From CAYJBP01 sp964368605 (GTDB taxonomy: Bacteria; Bacillota; Dehalobacteriia; UBA4068), in NCBI GenBank assembly GCA_964368605.1, contig CAYJBP010000041.1, forward strand, positions 1-18,415: a DNA stretch of 18,415 bases, read 5' to 3'. Numbering within the stretch: the first letter of the stretch is position 1; each line of letters begins with the position of its first letter. Below, piece by piece: positions 1-7,099 of this stretch. Under the pieces are notes generated by a model that was given only the letters and a program-made list of their open reading frames with translations, had not been told where the DNA came from and made no database searches. Made by a program: the position numbers and the translations under genes.

Positions 1-56
1 CCGGCCTCGTATTCCGCCTGGCCTCTTGCCACTTCCGCCAAGCCGGCCTCGTATTC
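1..56. repeat. 42-bp in-frame tandem repeat at the left edge
   Basis: Bases 1-14 (CCGGCCTCGTATTC) recur exactly at 43-56, an offset of 42 bp or 14 codons. On the minus strand both copies encode EYEAG within the partial repeat protein. The same protein has a second repeat pair, CTCGGCCTCGCC at 231-242 and 357-368, offset by 126 bp or three times 42. The array therefore grows in 14-residue (two-heptad) steps and probably continues beyond the left edge. Confidence 0.7.
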
Positions 57-1055
57 GCTATCAATACCCTGATCCGATTGCGGCTCAGGCTCCGGCAACT
101 GTTCAGGTTCGGGCAATGGTTCAGGTTGCGGCTGGGGCTTCTCCTCCTCTTCGGGCTGCTCATTTTCCATTTCTCCGGGTTTGCAATCGGTTTTTAGGCC
201 AGCCTCTAAATCTTTTAAGCCTGCTAATAGCTCGGCCTCGCCCAAGCGTTTTTGCTCCAAGCCGCTTACTAATTCGGCCAAGCCTAATAAAGTTGCAGCA
301 TCAATTAGGCCGCCATCTTCCAGGCCTTTTTGCAATTCTAAAAGGCCTGCCAGCAACTCGGCCTCGCCTAAGCGCTTTTGCTCTAAACCTGCGGCTAATT
401 CCTCCAAACCTGCGGCCAGCTCGGCATTTATAGTATCAGTGCTATCACATGCCTCGGCTTCTTGTTGCTCAATACTAACAGACTGCCAGGGCTTGCTATT
501 TAAATTATTTTTGCGATAATTCTTCATCTTTTGCTCCCCTTTCCAAAACAGATTAATATTTTGCTCCATATCATCCTGCCCCCAACCGCTTAGCTCCTTA
601 CGCATACTTTGCTTTTGGCAGCTTATCATCCCTTGCGCAGGGGCTGCACTTAGGGGCTTTAAGCTTAAGCTTATCTCGGTCTCGATTGCCCGTGGGCTAA
701 TCATAAACCATCTAAAATCTTCGATAATCAATTCGGCCTTAAGCTGATCATCACCGCCATAATCGCTATTTAGCTCAAAGGGGATATTGATTATCGTTTG
801 CCAAAGTTGGCTTAATTGCGGCAATGCTTCTTCGCTAAATAGCGAATTGCCCATCCGCCGCGCATTAGGCGGCTGCTCTTTAAAAGCCAGGTAATCGATG
901 ATAATTTCCATTTCGCCTCGGCAAATTAATTGCGCCCCCTGCCTTTTTAATTCAAAATTATCAACTTGCGCTTTTAGCTCGCTTACCTTACCCATACCCG
1001 GCGCAGCAGCTTCTAAAAAAACGGTTCTTTTTAAGGTAAATTTTATCGCAGTCAT
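1..1055 (-). CDS. Partial SPOCS-like protein with heptad repeats, runs off the left edge
   Basis: Reading the minus strand from ATG at 1055 gives 351 open codons to the window edge, so the C-terminus is missing. GAGGG lies 5 nt upstream of this ATG; an in-frame ATG at 1067 is possible but would overlap that site. Residues 1-145 are a beta-rich domain (segments such as QLICRGEMEIIIDY and IINIPFELN) resembling SPOCS/DUF3794 domains of clostridial spore-coat assembly proteins; this is pattern recognition and no search was run. Residues about 208-286 are heptads of the form LxxGLxx, including two exact copies of GLEQKRLGEAELLAGL. A Pro/Glu-rich linker (about 287-325) follows, then the start of another repeat containing EYEAG. 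There is no signal peptide or membrane segment in the visible part. If the SPOCS reading holds, this is a spore-coat or coat-assembly protein; otherwise it is an unassigned repeat protein. Confidence 0.75.
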   Translation of the reverse strand, partial: MTAIKFTLKRTVFLEAAAPGMGKVSELKAQVDNFELKRQGAQLICRGEMEIIIDYLAFKEQPPNARRMGNSLFSEEALPQLSQLWQTIINIPFELNSDYGGDDQLKAELIIEDFRWFMISPRAIETEISLSLKPLSAAPAQGMISCQKQSMRKELSGWGQDDMEQNINLFWKGEQKMKNYRKNNLNSKPWQSVSIEQQEAEACDSTDTINAELAAGLEELAAGLEQKRLGEAELLAGLLELQKGLEDGGLIDAATLLGLAELVSGLEQKRLGEAELLAGLKDLEAGLKTDCKPGEMENEQPEEEEKPQPQPEPLPEPEQLPEPEPQSDQGIDSEYEAGLAEVARGQAEYEA

Positions 1056-1207
1056 GGCAACCCTCATTTGCTTTTATCTTTTTTATTTTTATGCCATATA
1101 AAATCCAAATATGCCTATTTATCTATTAAAGTAGATATTAGCAGACAAACACCTTAAAGCACCATTTAGAATATACTGCTTTATAATATGGATAAGGAAG
1201 TGGTTTT

Positions 1208-2281
1208 ATGAAACAGGGTAAGGCCAAATATGTTTTTCCCGGCAGCAATACACCTAGTGGGTTTGTATCTTATTATCAGCAAGGATTACAGGGCTTAGAA
1301 CGGGTTTTTATTATCAAAGGCGGCCCAGGTACCGGCAAATCTACTTTAATGCGTAAAATAGGCGCCGATCTTTTAGAGCGTGGCTATGATGTAGAGTTTT
1401 GGCAATGCTCCTCGGATAATGATTCTTTAGATGGGGTTATTGTACGCCAATTATCTTTTGGCATTATCGACGGCACCGCCCCCCATACTATCGATCCGAT
1501 TTATCCCGGAGCGGTAGAGGAAATTATTAATATTGGCGAGCATTGGGATGATCAGTATTTGCGTCAAAATAAGCAGGCTATTATCGATATAACAGCAAAA
1601 ATCAAGCACAGTTTTGAGCAAGGTTATGCCAAACTGGGCGAAGCCGGCTCTGTTCGCCGTCAAAAATGCGCTTTGGTAAATGCTCGTTTAAATGCTCCCC
1701 AACTAAATACTGTAGAAAGCCAATTATTAGAGCAAATTTTTAAGCAAAAGCCTAAGCAAAGCAGTCGCCATTTATTTTCTTCGGCAATAACGCCTAATGG
1801 CCATTTAAGTTATGGCGAAGCACTTTGCCGCGATTATCCACGCCGTTATTATTTAAGCGGTTTAAGCGGAGCGGGGCAGGCGGAGCTTTTGGCCTCGATA
1901 GCCCATTTTGCCGAAAAAAATGGTCATAATATCGAAATTTACCATCATACCCTAGCCCCAAAGCAAATCGAGCTAATTTTATTGCCTGATTTGGGCATAT
2001 CTATTTTGGATATGGGCGAATTAAGCTGTGATCATTTAAAAGATGCCACAATTATTGACTGCAATGATTTATTAAAAGACAAAGCCTCCGACCAGGCCGA
2101 AAAAGCCCTGGATAATCGCTTTAATTCCCTGATAAATGAGGCAGCAGCCCATATAGCCCAGGCTAAATCCACCCATGACGAATTAGAAATAATCTATAAT
2201 AAGGCCATGGATTTTAATGCGGTAGAACAAACAGGAGCTAAGCTATTTGCCAAAATCCTCGCCATGATTGAAGATATTTAA
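1208..2281 (+). CDS. Two-domain P-loop ATPase, PRK06851-like
   Basis: 357 residues. The N-terminal half carries a clean Walker A, GGPGTGKST at residues 38-46, just after the hydrophobic strand RVFIIK. The C-terminal half starts a second nucleotide-binding-like fold at about 213-222 (YYLSGLSGAG followed by Q), where the Walker A lysine seems lost. Overall order and phrases such as FWQCSSDNDSLDGV and DPIYPGAVEEIINIGEHWD match the uncharacterised PRK06851 family of Firmicutes; the cellular role is unknown. The start is supported by AAGGAAG 7 nt upstream. The gene is divergent from the partial SPOCS-like gene, with 152 bp between start codons. A TATAAT at 1182-1187 could be a -10 box, but I see no convincing -35 and the leader would be very short. 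It ends before the bidirectional terminator at 2352. Confidence 0.85.
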   Translation: MKQGKAKYVFPGSNTPSGFVSYYQQGLQGLERVFIIKGGPGTGKSTLMRKIGADLLERGYDVEFWQCSSDNDSLDGVIVRQLSFGIIDGTAPHTIDPIYPGAVEEIINIGEHWDDQYLRQNKQAIIDITAKIKHSFEQGYAKLGEAGSVRRQKCALVNARLNAPQLNTVESQLLEQIFKQKPKQSSRHLFSSAITPNGHLSYGEALCRDYPRRYYLSGLSGAGQAELLASIAHFAEKNGHNIEIYHHTLAPKQIELILLPDLGISILDMGELSCDHLKDATIIDCNDLLKDKASDQAEKALDNRFNSLINEAAAHIAQAKSTHDELEIIYNKAMDFNAVEQTGAKLFAKILAMIEDI

Positions 2282-2351
2282 ACTCTAAAAGTTATTGATT
2301 TTTATAAAAAACACAGGTCTTGATCCTTCAAATACTAAATAATAGCAATAA

Positions 2352-2382
2352 AAAAAGAGCTATCATAATAATAGCTCTTTTT
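2352..2382. terminator. Bidirectional intrinsic terminator
   Basis: A perfect 12-bp stem (AAAAAGAGCTAT at 2352-2363, ATAGCTCTTTTT at 2371-2382) with a 7-nt loop. The arm ends give a T-run on either strand, so it can end both the plus-strand ATPase transcript (stop at 2281) and the minus-strand rplM-rpsI transcript (stop at 2404). Confidence 0.85.
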
Positions 2383-2403
2383 AATATCCATATAAAAACG
2401 AAT

Positions 2404-2799
2404 TTAACGTTTGGAGAACTGGCTGGCCTTACGGGCTTTTTTAAGACCGTATTTACGACGCTCTTTCATTCTCGGATCACGAGTCATGAAGCCGGCTGTT
2501 TTTAAAGAGGGGCGTAATTCACTATCTGCTTGTACTAATGCACGAGCAATACCATGACGGATTGCACCTGCTTGACCGGTGATACCGCCGCCTTTTACGC
2601 TGGTAACAACATCGTATTTGCTTAAGGTTGCAGTAAGCTCTAAAGGTTGACGAACAATCATCTCTAAAGTCTTTTTACCGAAATACTCGTCAAGAGCTCT
2701 TTTGTTTACTACAATATTACCATTGCCCGGCTTAAGCCAAACTTTAGCAATTGCATTTTTACGACGTCCGGTACCATAAAATTTCATTTCCTGTGCCAT
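2404..2799 (-). CDS. rpsI: 30S ribosomal protein S9 (uS9)
   Basis: 131 residues, normal length for bacterial S9. The N-terminal YGTGRRKNAIAKVWL, the central GGGITGQAGAIRHGIARAL and the C-terminus ending in SKR are hallmarks of uS9; the basic tail reaches toward P-site tRNA in the small subunit. It lies 16 bp downstream of rplM in the usual rplM-rpsI order, with AAGGAAGGGGG upstream of the ATG. It is presumably transcribed from the promoter ahead of rplM and ended by the hairpin at 2352-2382. Confidence 0.98.
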   Translation of the reverse strand: MAQEMKFYGTGRRKNAIAKVWLKPGNGNIVVNKRALDEYFGKKTLEMIVRQPLELTATLSKYDVVTSVKGGGITGQAGAIRHGIARALVQADSELRPSLKTAGFMTRDPRMKERRKYGLKKARKASQFSKR

Positions 2800-2815
2800 T
2801 TACTTTCCCCCTTCC

Positions 2816-3244
2816 TTAAAAAGTCCAGTTTTCAGGCTGCTGAGCTTGATGCGGATGCTCAGTACCTGCATATACTTTTAATTTTTTGGCAGTTGCTCTA
2901 CCTAAGCGATTATGGGGAAGCATGCCCTTAATTGCTTTTTCGATTGCCAGTTCCGGCTTAGTTGCCATAAAGTCTTTATAAGTCATTTCCTTTAAGCCAC
3001 CCGGATAGCCGGAATGACGATAGTATTTTTTCTGCATTAATTTATTACCGGTTAAAACAGCTTTTTCGGCATTGATAACAATCACAAAATCGCCGGTATC
3101 CACATGGGGAGTAAAAATAGCTTTATGCTTGCCACGCAAAATGCGAGCAGCTTCGCTTGCCAAACGGCCTAAGGACTTGCCGCTGGCGTCGAGTATATAC
3201 CATTTACGCTGTATCTCTTCCGGCTTGGCCATAAAAGTACCCAA
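2816..3244 (-). CDS. rplM: 50S ribosomal protein L13 (uL13), TTG start
   Basis: 142 residues, typical for L13, an early-assembly protein of the large subunit. Recognisable segments are RKWYILDASGKSLGRLAS, LRGKHKAIFTPH, KKYYRHSGYPGG and KGMLPHNRLGR. The start is TTG at 3244: AAGGAGGG lies 7-8 nt upstream, and the resulting MGTFMAKPEEIQRKW matches the conserved N-terminus of Firmicute L13. The in-frame ATG at 3232 would be about 20 nt from the ribosome binding site and would cut off that N-terminus. First gene of the rplM-rpsI operon. Confidence 0.97.
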   Translation of the reverse strand: MGTFMAKPEEIQRKWYILDASGKSLGRLASEAARILRGKHKAIFTPHVDTGDFVIVINAEKAVLTGNKLMQKKYYRHSGYPGGLKEMTYKDFMATKPELAIEKAIKGMLPHNRLGRATAKKLKVYAGTEHPHQAQQPENWTF

Positions 3245-3322
3245 GTCAATTCCCTCCTTAATATCTAAACAACATACTTATTTATTGCTTATTGCCAACG
3301 GGGCAGAAGTCAATAAGCGTAC
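3245..3322 (-). ncRNA. Candidate L13 leader in the rplM 5' UTR
   Basis: The predicted transcript starts near 3322 and runs about 78 nt to the rplM start. It opens almost at once into a hairpin with a perfect 8-bp stem, GCTTATTG and CAATAAGC on the transcript (3318-3311 with 3294-3287), and a 16-nt loop containing a C-rich stretch. Position and size fit the L13_leader class of autoregulatory ribosomal-protein leaders known upstream of rplM in low-GC Gram-positives. I could not run a covariance model, so the class assignment is inferred. Confidence 0.5.
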
Positions 3323-3328
3323 TAAAAT

Positions 3329-3357
3329 ATTATATAATTTGCTAAGCCCATTGTCAA
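3329..3357 (-). promoter_or_regulatory. Consensus sigma-A promoter for rplM-rpsI
   Basis: On the minus strand: TTGACA at 3357-3352, a 17-nt spacer, and TATAAT at 3334-3329. Both hexamers are perfect and the spacing ideal, as expected for a strong ribosomal-protein promoter. The -35 box is only about 42 bp from the stop codon of the upstream acyl-CoA synthetase gene, and I see no clear terminator between them, so some read-through into rplM is possible. Confidence 0.9.
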
Positions 3358-3398
3358 GTAAAATATTCGCTAATTGCCATTTTTTTATAAAAAAGTCT

Positions 3399-5045
3399 TT
3401 AATTATAATTACTTTGCCTAATTTCGGCCCTTTTAATTTTGCCGCTAACCGTTTTGGGCAGCTCGCTTACAAAATCGATAATCCGCGGATACTTATAAGG
3501 CGCTGTTAAATTCTTAACAAATTCCTGCAATTCGGCCACCAATTGCTCCGAAGGTTGATAACCTTCCTTCAATACAATAGTAGCCTTAACTACCTGGCCA
3601 CGCTTTTCGTCCGGGGCGCCGGTTACCGCACATTCTAATACCGATTCATGCTCAACTAAGGCGCTTTCCACCTCAAAGGGGCCGATTCGATAGCCCGAAC
3701 ATTTAATCACATCATCATTACGCCCTACAAACCAATAATAACCTTCCGGATCGCGCCAGGCAATATCGCCGGTATTATACATATTGTCGCTAAAGGCATT
3801 TTTGGTTAATTCCTCATTCTCAAAATAGCCTTTAAAAAGACCTATGGCCTGCAAATTGCGCACCACAATTTCGCCTTCTTCGCCGTCCTCACAGGAATTA
3901 CCCTCGCTATTTATTAAATCCACATCATAAAGGGGGCTGGGCTTGCCCATCGACCCTACTCTTGGCTTAAACCAAGGAAAATTACCGATTAAAAGCGTTG
4001 TTTCGGTTTGCCCAAAGCCCTCGGCCATTTCCATGCCCAAAATATCATTGATTTTATTAAAGATATCGGCATTTAAAGGCTCGCCGGCATTATTGCAATG
4101 CTCGATTGAACTTAAATCATAATTTTCCATGCCGGCTGCCAGCATAAAGCGAAAAATTGTCGGCGGTGCGCAAAAAGTTTTAATCGGATACTGCTGCAAC
4201 TTCTCTAAAAGCTTAGCCGGGATAAATTTATCCATATCATAGGTAAAAACGATAGCACCGCAAATAAATTGCCCCCAAAACTTGCCCCAGCCAAATTTGC
4301 CCCAGCCCGAATCGGATACCGCCAAATGCATTTGATTAGGCCGCACCTGATGCCAATATTTAGCGGTAATAATATGCCCCAAGGGATGGGTAAAATCATG
4401 CATAACCATCTTGGGCATGCCGGTTGTGCCGGATGTAAAATAAATTAACATGATATCATCGGCCTTGGTGGCCGCCTCGCCAGTAGGGCGGGCAAATTCT
4501 TCGGAAAAATTCTTGATATCATCAAAATTAAGCCAACCATCCTTGTTGCCGGCCACAATAATTTTATGCTTTATAGTTGGCGAATCGGCCATAGCGCCCT
4601 CGGTTTGCTCGATTACAAAATCATCGGCAAAGCAAATAGCCGCCTTAATATTGGCCGCATTGGCTCGATAAATAATATCCTTACTGGTTAAAAGCATGGT
4701 AGATGGTATTAAAATTGCTCCCAACTTATGCAAAGCAATGGCCGCCAGCCAATATTCATAACGCCTACGCAAAACCAGCATCACCCGATCGCCCTTGCCA
4801 ATGCCTAAGCTTTTTAACATATTGGCGGTTTGATTGGATTTCTTTTTTAAATCGCTATAGGTAAAAGTATATTCTTCATTATAATCATTGCACCAAACAA
4901 TAGCAACTTTATCAGGCTCTTTATCGGCCCAGGCATCGATAATATCAAAGCCAAAATTAAAATCCGCAGGGATATTCAGCCGATAATTGGCCATAAAATC
5001 CTCATAGGAATCAAAATCTATTTGCGGTAAATATTTTTCCAGCAT
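3399..5045 (-). CDS. AMP-forming acyl-CoA synthetase (ACSM/MbcS-like)
   Basis: 548 residues, full length for an ANL-superfamily acyl-CoA synthetase, which activates a carboxylate to acyl-AMP and transfers it to CoA. Core motifs in order: phosphate-binding loop YFTSGTTGMPK (about 200-215), GFGQTETT (about 340), TGD ending in GRNDDVIKCSGYRIGPFEVE (about 422-459), and the lysine motif PKTVSGKIKR (about 525-535). The N-terminal part (RLNIPADFNFGFDIID) resembles medium-chain or methyl-branched acyl-CoA synthetases more than acetyl-CoA synthetase. The exact substrate cannot be read from the sequence. The start has AAGGAGG 5 nt upstream. It is the second gene after the XRE-cupin regulator (18-bp gap) and is probably co-transcribed with it. 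Confidence 0.9.
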   Translation of the reverse strand: MLEKYLPQIDFDSYEDFMANYRLNIPADFNFGFDIIDAWADKEPDKVAIVWCNDYNEEYTFTYSDLKKKSNQTANMLKSLGIGKGDRVMLVLRRRYEYWLAAIALHKLGAILIPSTMLLTSKDIIYRANAANIKAAICFADDFVIEQTEGAMADSPTIKHKIIVAGNKDGWLNFDDIKNFSEEFARPTGEAATKADDIMLIYFTSGTTGMPKMVMHDFTHPLGHIITAKYWHQVRPNQMHLAVSDSGWGKFGWGKFWGQFICGAIVFTYDMDKFIPAKLLEKLQQYPIKTFCAPPTIFRFMLAAGMENYDLSSIEHCNNAGEPLNADIFNKINDILGMEMAEGFGQTETTLLIGNFPWFKPRVGSMGKPSPLYDVDLINSEGNSCEDGEEGEIVVRNLQAIGLFKGYFENEELTKNAFSDNMYNTGDIAWRDPEGYYWFVGRNDDVIKCSGYRIGPFEVESALVEHESVLECAVTGAPDEKRGQVVKATIVLKEGYQPSEQLVAELQEFVKNLTAPYKYPRIIDFVSELPKTVSGKIKRAEIRQSNYN

Positions 5046-5063
5046 AATTTCCTCCTTGAATCA

Positions 5064-5615
5064 TTATTCTAAAATTATCGATAAAAAACGTGCCTTTTCC
5101 GTGCCCACAGCCTTTTGACCATGCGGATGGGTTGGGTCGAAATATATTAAATCGCCGGGCTCCAAAATATGCTCTTTGCCATCAAAGATAACGGCAATTT
5201 GGCCTTCTAAAATATAGTTAACTTCTTGCCCTTTATGGGTTACCAGGTCGGCAGGCTTATCGGATGGATGCAAAGTTACCAAAAAAGGCTCCATTAATTT
5301 GCCGCTAAAACGATACCCCAAATTCTCATAATGATAACCACTAAAGCGCTCCACTGTTTTGCCCTGGCCGCGACGGCAAATTGCATAAGTATTTAAGCGA
5401 GCCGGCTTGCCGGTTAAAATTTCGGTCATATCTACCTTAAAATGATGGGCAATATGATAAAGCGCACTGGCAGGTATGTTTTCCCCATCCTCCTCAAAGG
5501 CTCGATAATCTTCGATGCTTACTCCTATTTCTTTGGCCATTTGCTCGGGGCTTAATTCAAAAATTTCCCTTAGCTCTCTTATTCGGGCTGCTATCTGTAG
5601 CATTTCTTCACGCAT
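5064..5615 (-). CDS. XRE-family regulator with C-terminal cupin domain
   Basis: 183 residues. Residues about 12-67 form an XRE helix-turn-helix (REIFELSPEQMAKEIGVSIE) and about 107-180 a small cupin with HKGQEVNYILEG (H127, E131) and PGDLIYFDPTHPHG (H163, H165). This architecture is a common sensor-repressor or activator in which the cupin binds a small ligand. The start is the ATG at 5615, 6 nt after AAGGAGG; the in-frame ATG at 5621 directly abuts the Shine-Dalgarno and is unlikely. In Clostridia such regulators often precede an AMP-forming acyl-CoA synthetase, as here, so it probably controls that gene in response to an acid or acyl-CoA. It is divergent from ygeY, so control of the purine operon is possible but unproven. 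Confidence 0.9.
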   Translation of the reverse strand: MREEMLQIAARIRELREIFELSPEQMAKEIGVSIEDYRAFEEDGENIPASALYHIAHHFKVDMTEILTGKPARLNTYAICRRGQGKTVERFSGYHYENLGYRFSGKLMEPFLVTLHPSDKPADLVTHKGQEVNYILEGQIAVIFDGKEHILEPGDLIYFDPTHPHGQKAVGTEKARFLSIILE

Positions 5616-5653
5616 ATGCATCCTCCTTATAGCAAATTTTTATTCATCATAAT

Positions 5654-5682
5654 AGTATATAAAAAAATTTTATATATGTCAA
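5654..5682 (-). promoter_or_regulatory. Promoter of the regulator/acyl-CoA synthetase unit with embedded palindrome
   Basis: On the minus strand: TTGACA (5682-5677), a 17-nt spacer, and TATACT (5659-5654), a near-perfect sigma-A promoter. An inverted repeat with two exact 9-bp arms, TATATAAAA at 5656-5664 and TTTTATATA at 5668-5676 (3-nt gap), fills the spacer and enters the -10 box. A repressor bound there would block polymerase, so this is a candidate autoregulatory operator for the XRE-cupin protein. AT-rich DNA can form such palindromes by chance. Confidence 0.75.
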
Positions 5683-5701
5683 GTAATGCTTACCTTTAAG
5701 A

Positions 5702-5744
5702 TTGGGGCGCTACCCCCCAAAACCGCAATTTTTTTTTAAAATTG
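5702..5744. other. Two adjacent hairpins in the divergent intergenic region
   Basis: First hairpin: TTGGGG (5702-5707) pairs with CCCCAA (5715-5720), 7-nt loop. Second: CAATTTT (5726-5732) pairs with AAAATTG (5738-5744) around a T5 loop. They lie between the two divergent promoters, upstream of the predicted ygeY start site, so they would not be in either leader. They could be a protein-binding site or a remnant terminator. The GGGG/CCCC stem stands out in an AT-rich stretch. Confidence 0.4.
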
Positions 5745-5767
5745 ATTAAAACTTTTAACTTATTTGC

Positions 5768-5796
5768 TTGTAAAATGTTCTTAAATATGATATATT
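5768..5796 (+). promoter_or_regulatory. Probable promoter of the ygeY-xdh operon
   Basis: TTGTAA (5768-5773), a 17-nt spacer and TATATT (5791-5796), giving a start near 5803 and a leader of about 40 nt before ygeY. Neither hexamer is perfect, which would suit a regulated promoter. A TATAAT also occurs at 5816-5821 region but lacks a plausible -35 box. No riboswitch-like structure fits in such a short leader. Confidence 0.5.
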
Positions 5797-5845
5797 TTAT
5801 ATTGGTATAATTTAATTATAATATGTACGGAAAGAGGGGATTTTT

Positions 5846-7045
5846 ATGGATTTTGCGGCTATTAAAACTGCTGCCCAAAATTATCAGGAGGATATGACTG
5901 CTTTTTTGCGGGCTTTAATTAGCCATCCCGGCGAAAGTTGTAATGAAAAGGCCAAGATTGATTGCGCTGCTGCCCAAATGCATAAGCTTGGTTTTGATCA
6001 GGTAGAAATCGATGGTATGGGCAATTTGCGTGGCTATATGGGTAGCGGCAAAACCTTAATCGCCTTTGATGGACATATCGATACGGTTGGAGTAGGCAAT
6101 ATCGATAATTGGGATTTCGACCCATATCTTGGCTATGAAAACGATACCGAAATTGGCGGCCGTGGCACATCCGACCAGGAAGGCGGCATTGTTTCGGCAA
6201 TTTATGCTGCCAAGATTATGGCCGATTTAGGGCTATTGAATGATGACTATCGGGTTTTGGTTACCGCCACCGTACAAGAAGAAGATTGCGACGGCCTTTG
6301 CTGGCTATATATGATAGAAGAAGATAATATTCGCCCCGAATTTGTGGTAATTACCGAGCCAACCGATGGCGGTATTTATCGTGGCCATCGTGGCCGTATG
6401 GAAATAAAAGTAGAGGTTAAAGGCATATCCTGTCATGGCTCTGCCCCGGAAAGAGGCGATAATGCCATCTATAAAATGGCCGAAATCGTCCAAGAAGTTA
6501 AGGACTTAAACGAGCGCCTTCTGGATAATGATTTTTTAGGCAAAGGAACTTTGGCGGTATCGCAAATTTTCTTTAGCTCGCCTTCACGCTGCGCCGTTGC
6601 CGATATGTGCAGCATATCTATCGATCGCCGCCTAACCCTGGGCGAAACCTATCTTTCGGCTTTAGACGAAATTGCCGCCTTGCCTTCTGTACAAAAATAT
6701 CAGGCCGAGGTTAGCATGTACAAATATGATAGCCCCAGCTATACAGGATTAAGCTATCCGGCCGACTGCTATTTCCCCACCTGGTTGATTGAAGAGAACC
6801 ATCCTGCCTGCCAAGCAATGGTAAAGGCTCATCAAGGCTTATATGGTGAACCCCGTACTGATAAATGGACATTTTCTACCAATGCGGTGGCGATAATGGG
6901 GCGTCACAATATACCCTGCATTGGTTATGGCCCCGGTAAAGAGGCCGAAGCCCATGCCCCCAATGAAAAAACCTGGAAGGCCGATTTGGTAAAAGCAGCG
7001 GCCATTTATGCTGCTTTGCCTGCAATATATTGCCAAAACAAGTAA
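5846..7045 (+). CDS. ygeY: YgeY-family M20 metallohydrolase, selenium-metabolism-linked
   Basis: 399 residues, the usual size for YgeY. It has the M20 dinuclear-metal set: H77 and D79 in AFDGHIDT, D110 in GRGTSDQEGG, the Glu pair E145/E146 in TVQEEDCDG, E171 in ITEPTDG, and H370 in EAHAPNEKT, with the lid-domain histidine near H197. M20 enzymes hydrolyse amide bonds of peptides or N-acyl/N-carbamoyl compounds; in this operon a ureido or amide intermediate of purine breakdown is the likely substrate, which is inference. AGAGGGG precedes the ATG by 6 nt. First gene of the operon, 54 bp before ygeW and divergent from the XRE-cupin regulator. Confidence 0.93.
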   Translation: MDFAAIKTAAQNYQEDMTAFLRALISHPGESCNEKAKIDCAAAQMHKLGFDQVEIDGMGNLRGYMGSGKTLIAFDGHIDTVGVGNIDNWDFDPYLGYENDTEIGGRGTSDQEGGIVSAIYAAKIMADLGLLNDDYRVLVTATVQEEDCDGLCWLYMIEEDNIRPEFVVITEPTDGGIYRGHRGRMEIKVEVKGISCHGSAPERGDNAIYKMAEIVQEVKDLNERLLDNDFLGKGTLAVSQIFFSSPSRCAVADMCSISIDRRLTLGETYLSALDEIAALPSVQKYQAEVSMYKYDSPSYTGLSYPADCYFPTWLIEENHPACQAMVKAHQGLYGEPRTDKWTFSTNAVAIMGRHNIPCIGYGPGKEAEAHAPNEKTWKADLVKAAAIYAALPAIYCQNK

Positions 7046-7099
7046 ATTAAACTAAATATAGCCTGTATTTTGATTATAAAAACTTAAGGAGTGACGATC

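Noticed and set aside
181..519. Open reading frames on the plus strand over 26-519
   Set aside because: They are low-complexity (Ser/Lys/Pro-rich) shadows of the repeat-coding minus strand and lack ribosome binding sites.
5616..5621. ATG at 5621 as start of the XRE-cupin regulator
   Set aside because: It directly abuts AAGGAGG with no spacer, while the ATG at 5615 has a 6-nt spacer.
5702..5744. Riboswitch in front of the purine operon
   Set aside because: The hairpins lie upstream of the predicted start of transcription, and the remaining leader of about 40 nt is too short for a purine riboswitch; none of its conserved core is seen.
7091..7099. GTG start nine bases upstream for ygeW
   Set aside because: The GTG overlaps the AAGGAG ribosome binding site, which is correctly spaced for the ATG at 7100.
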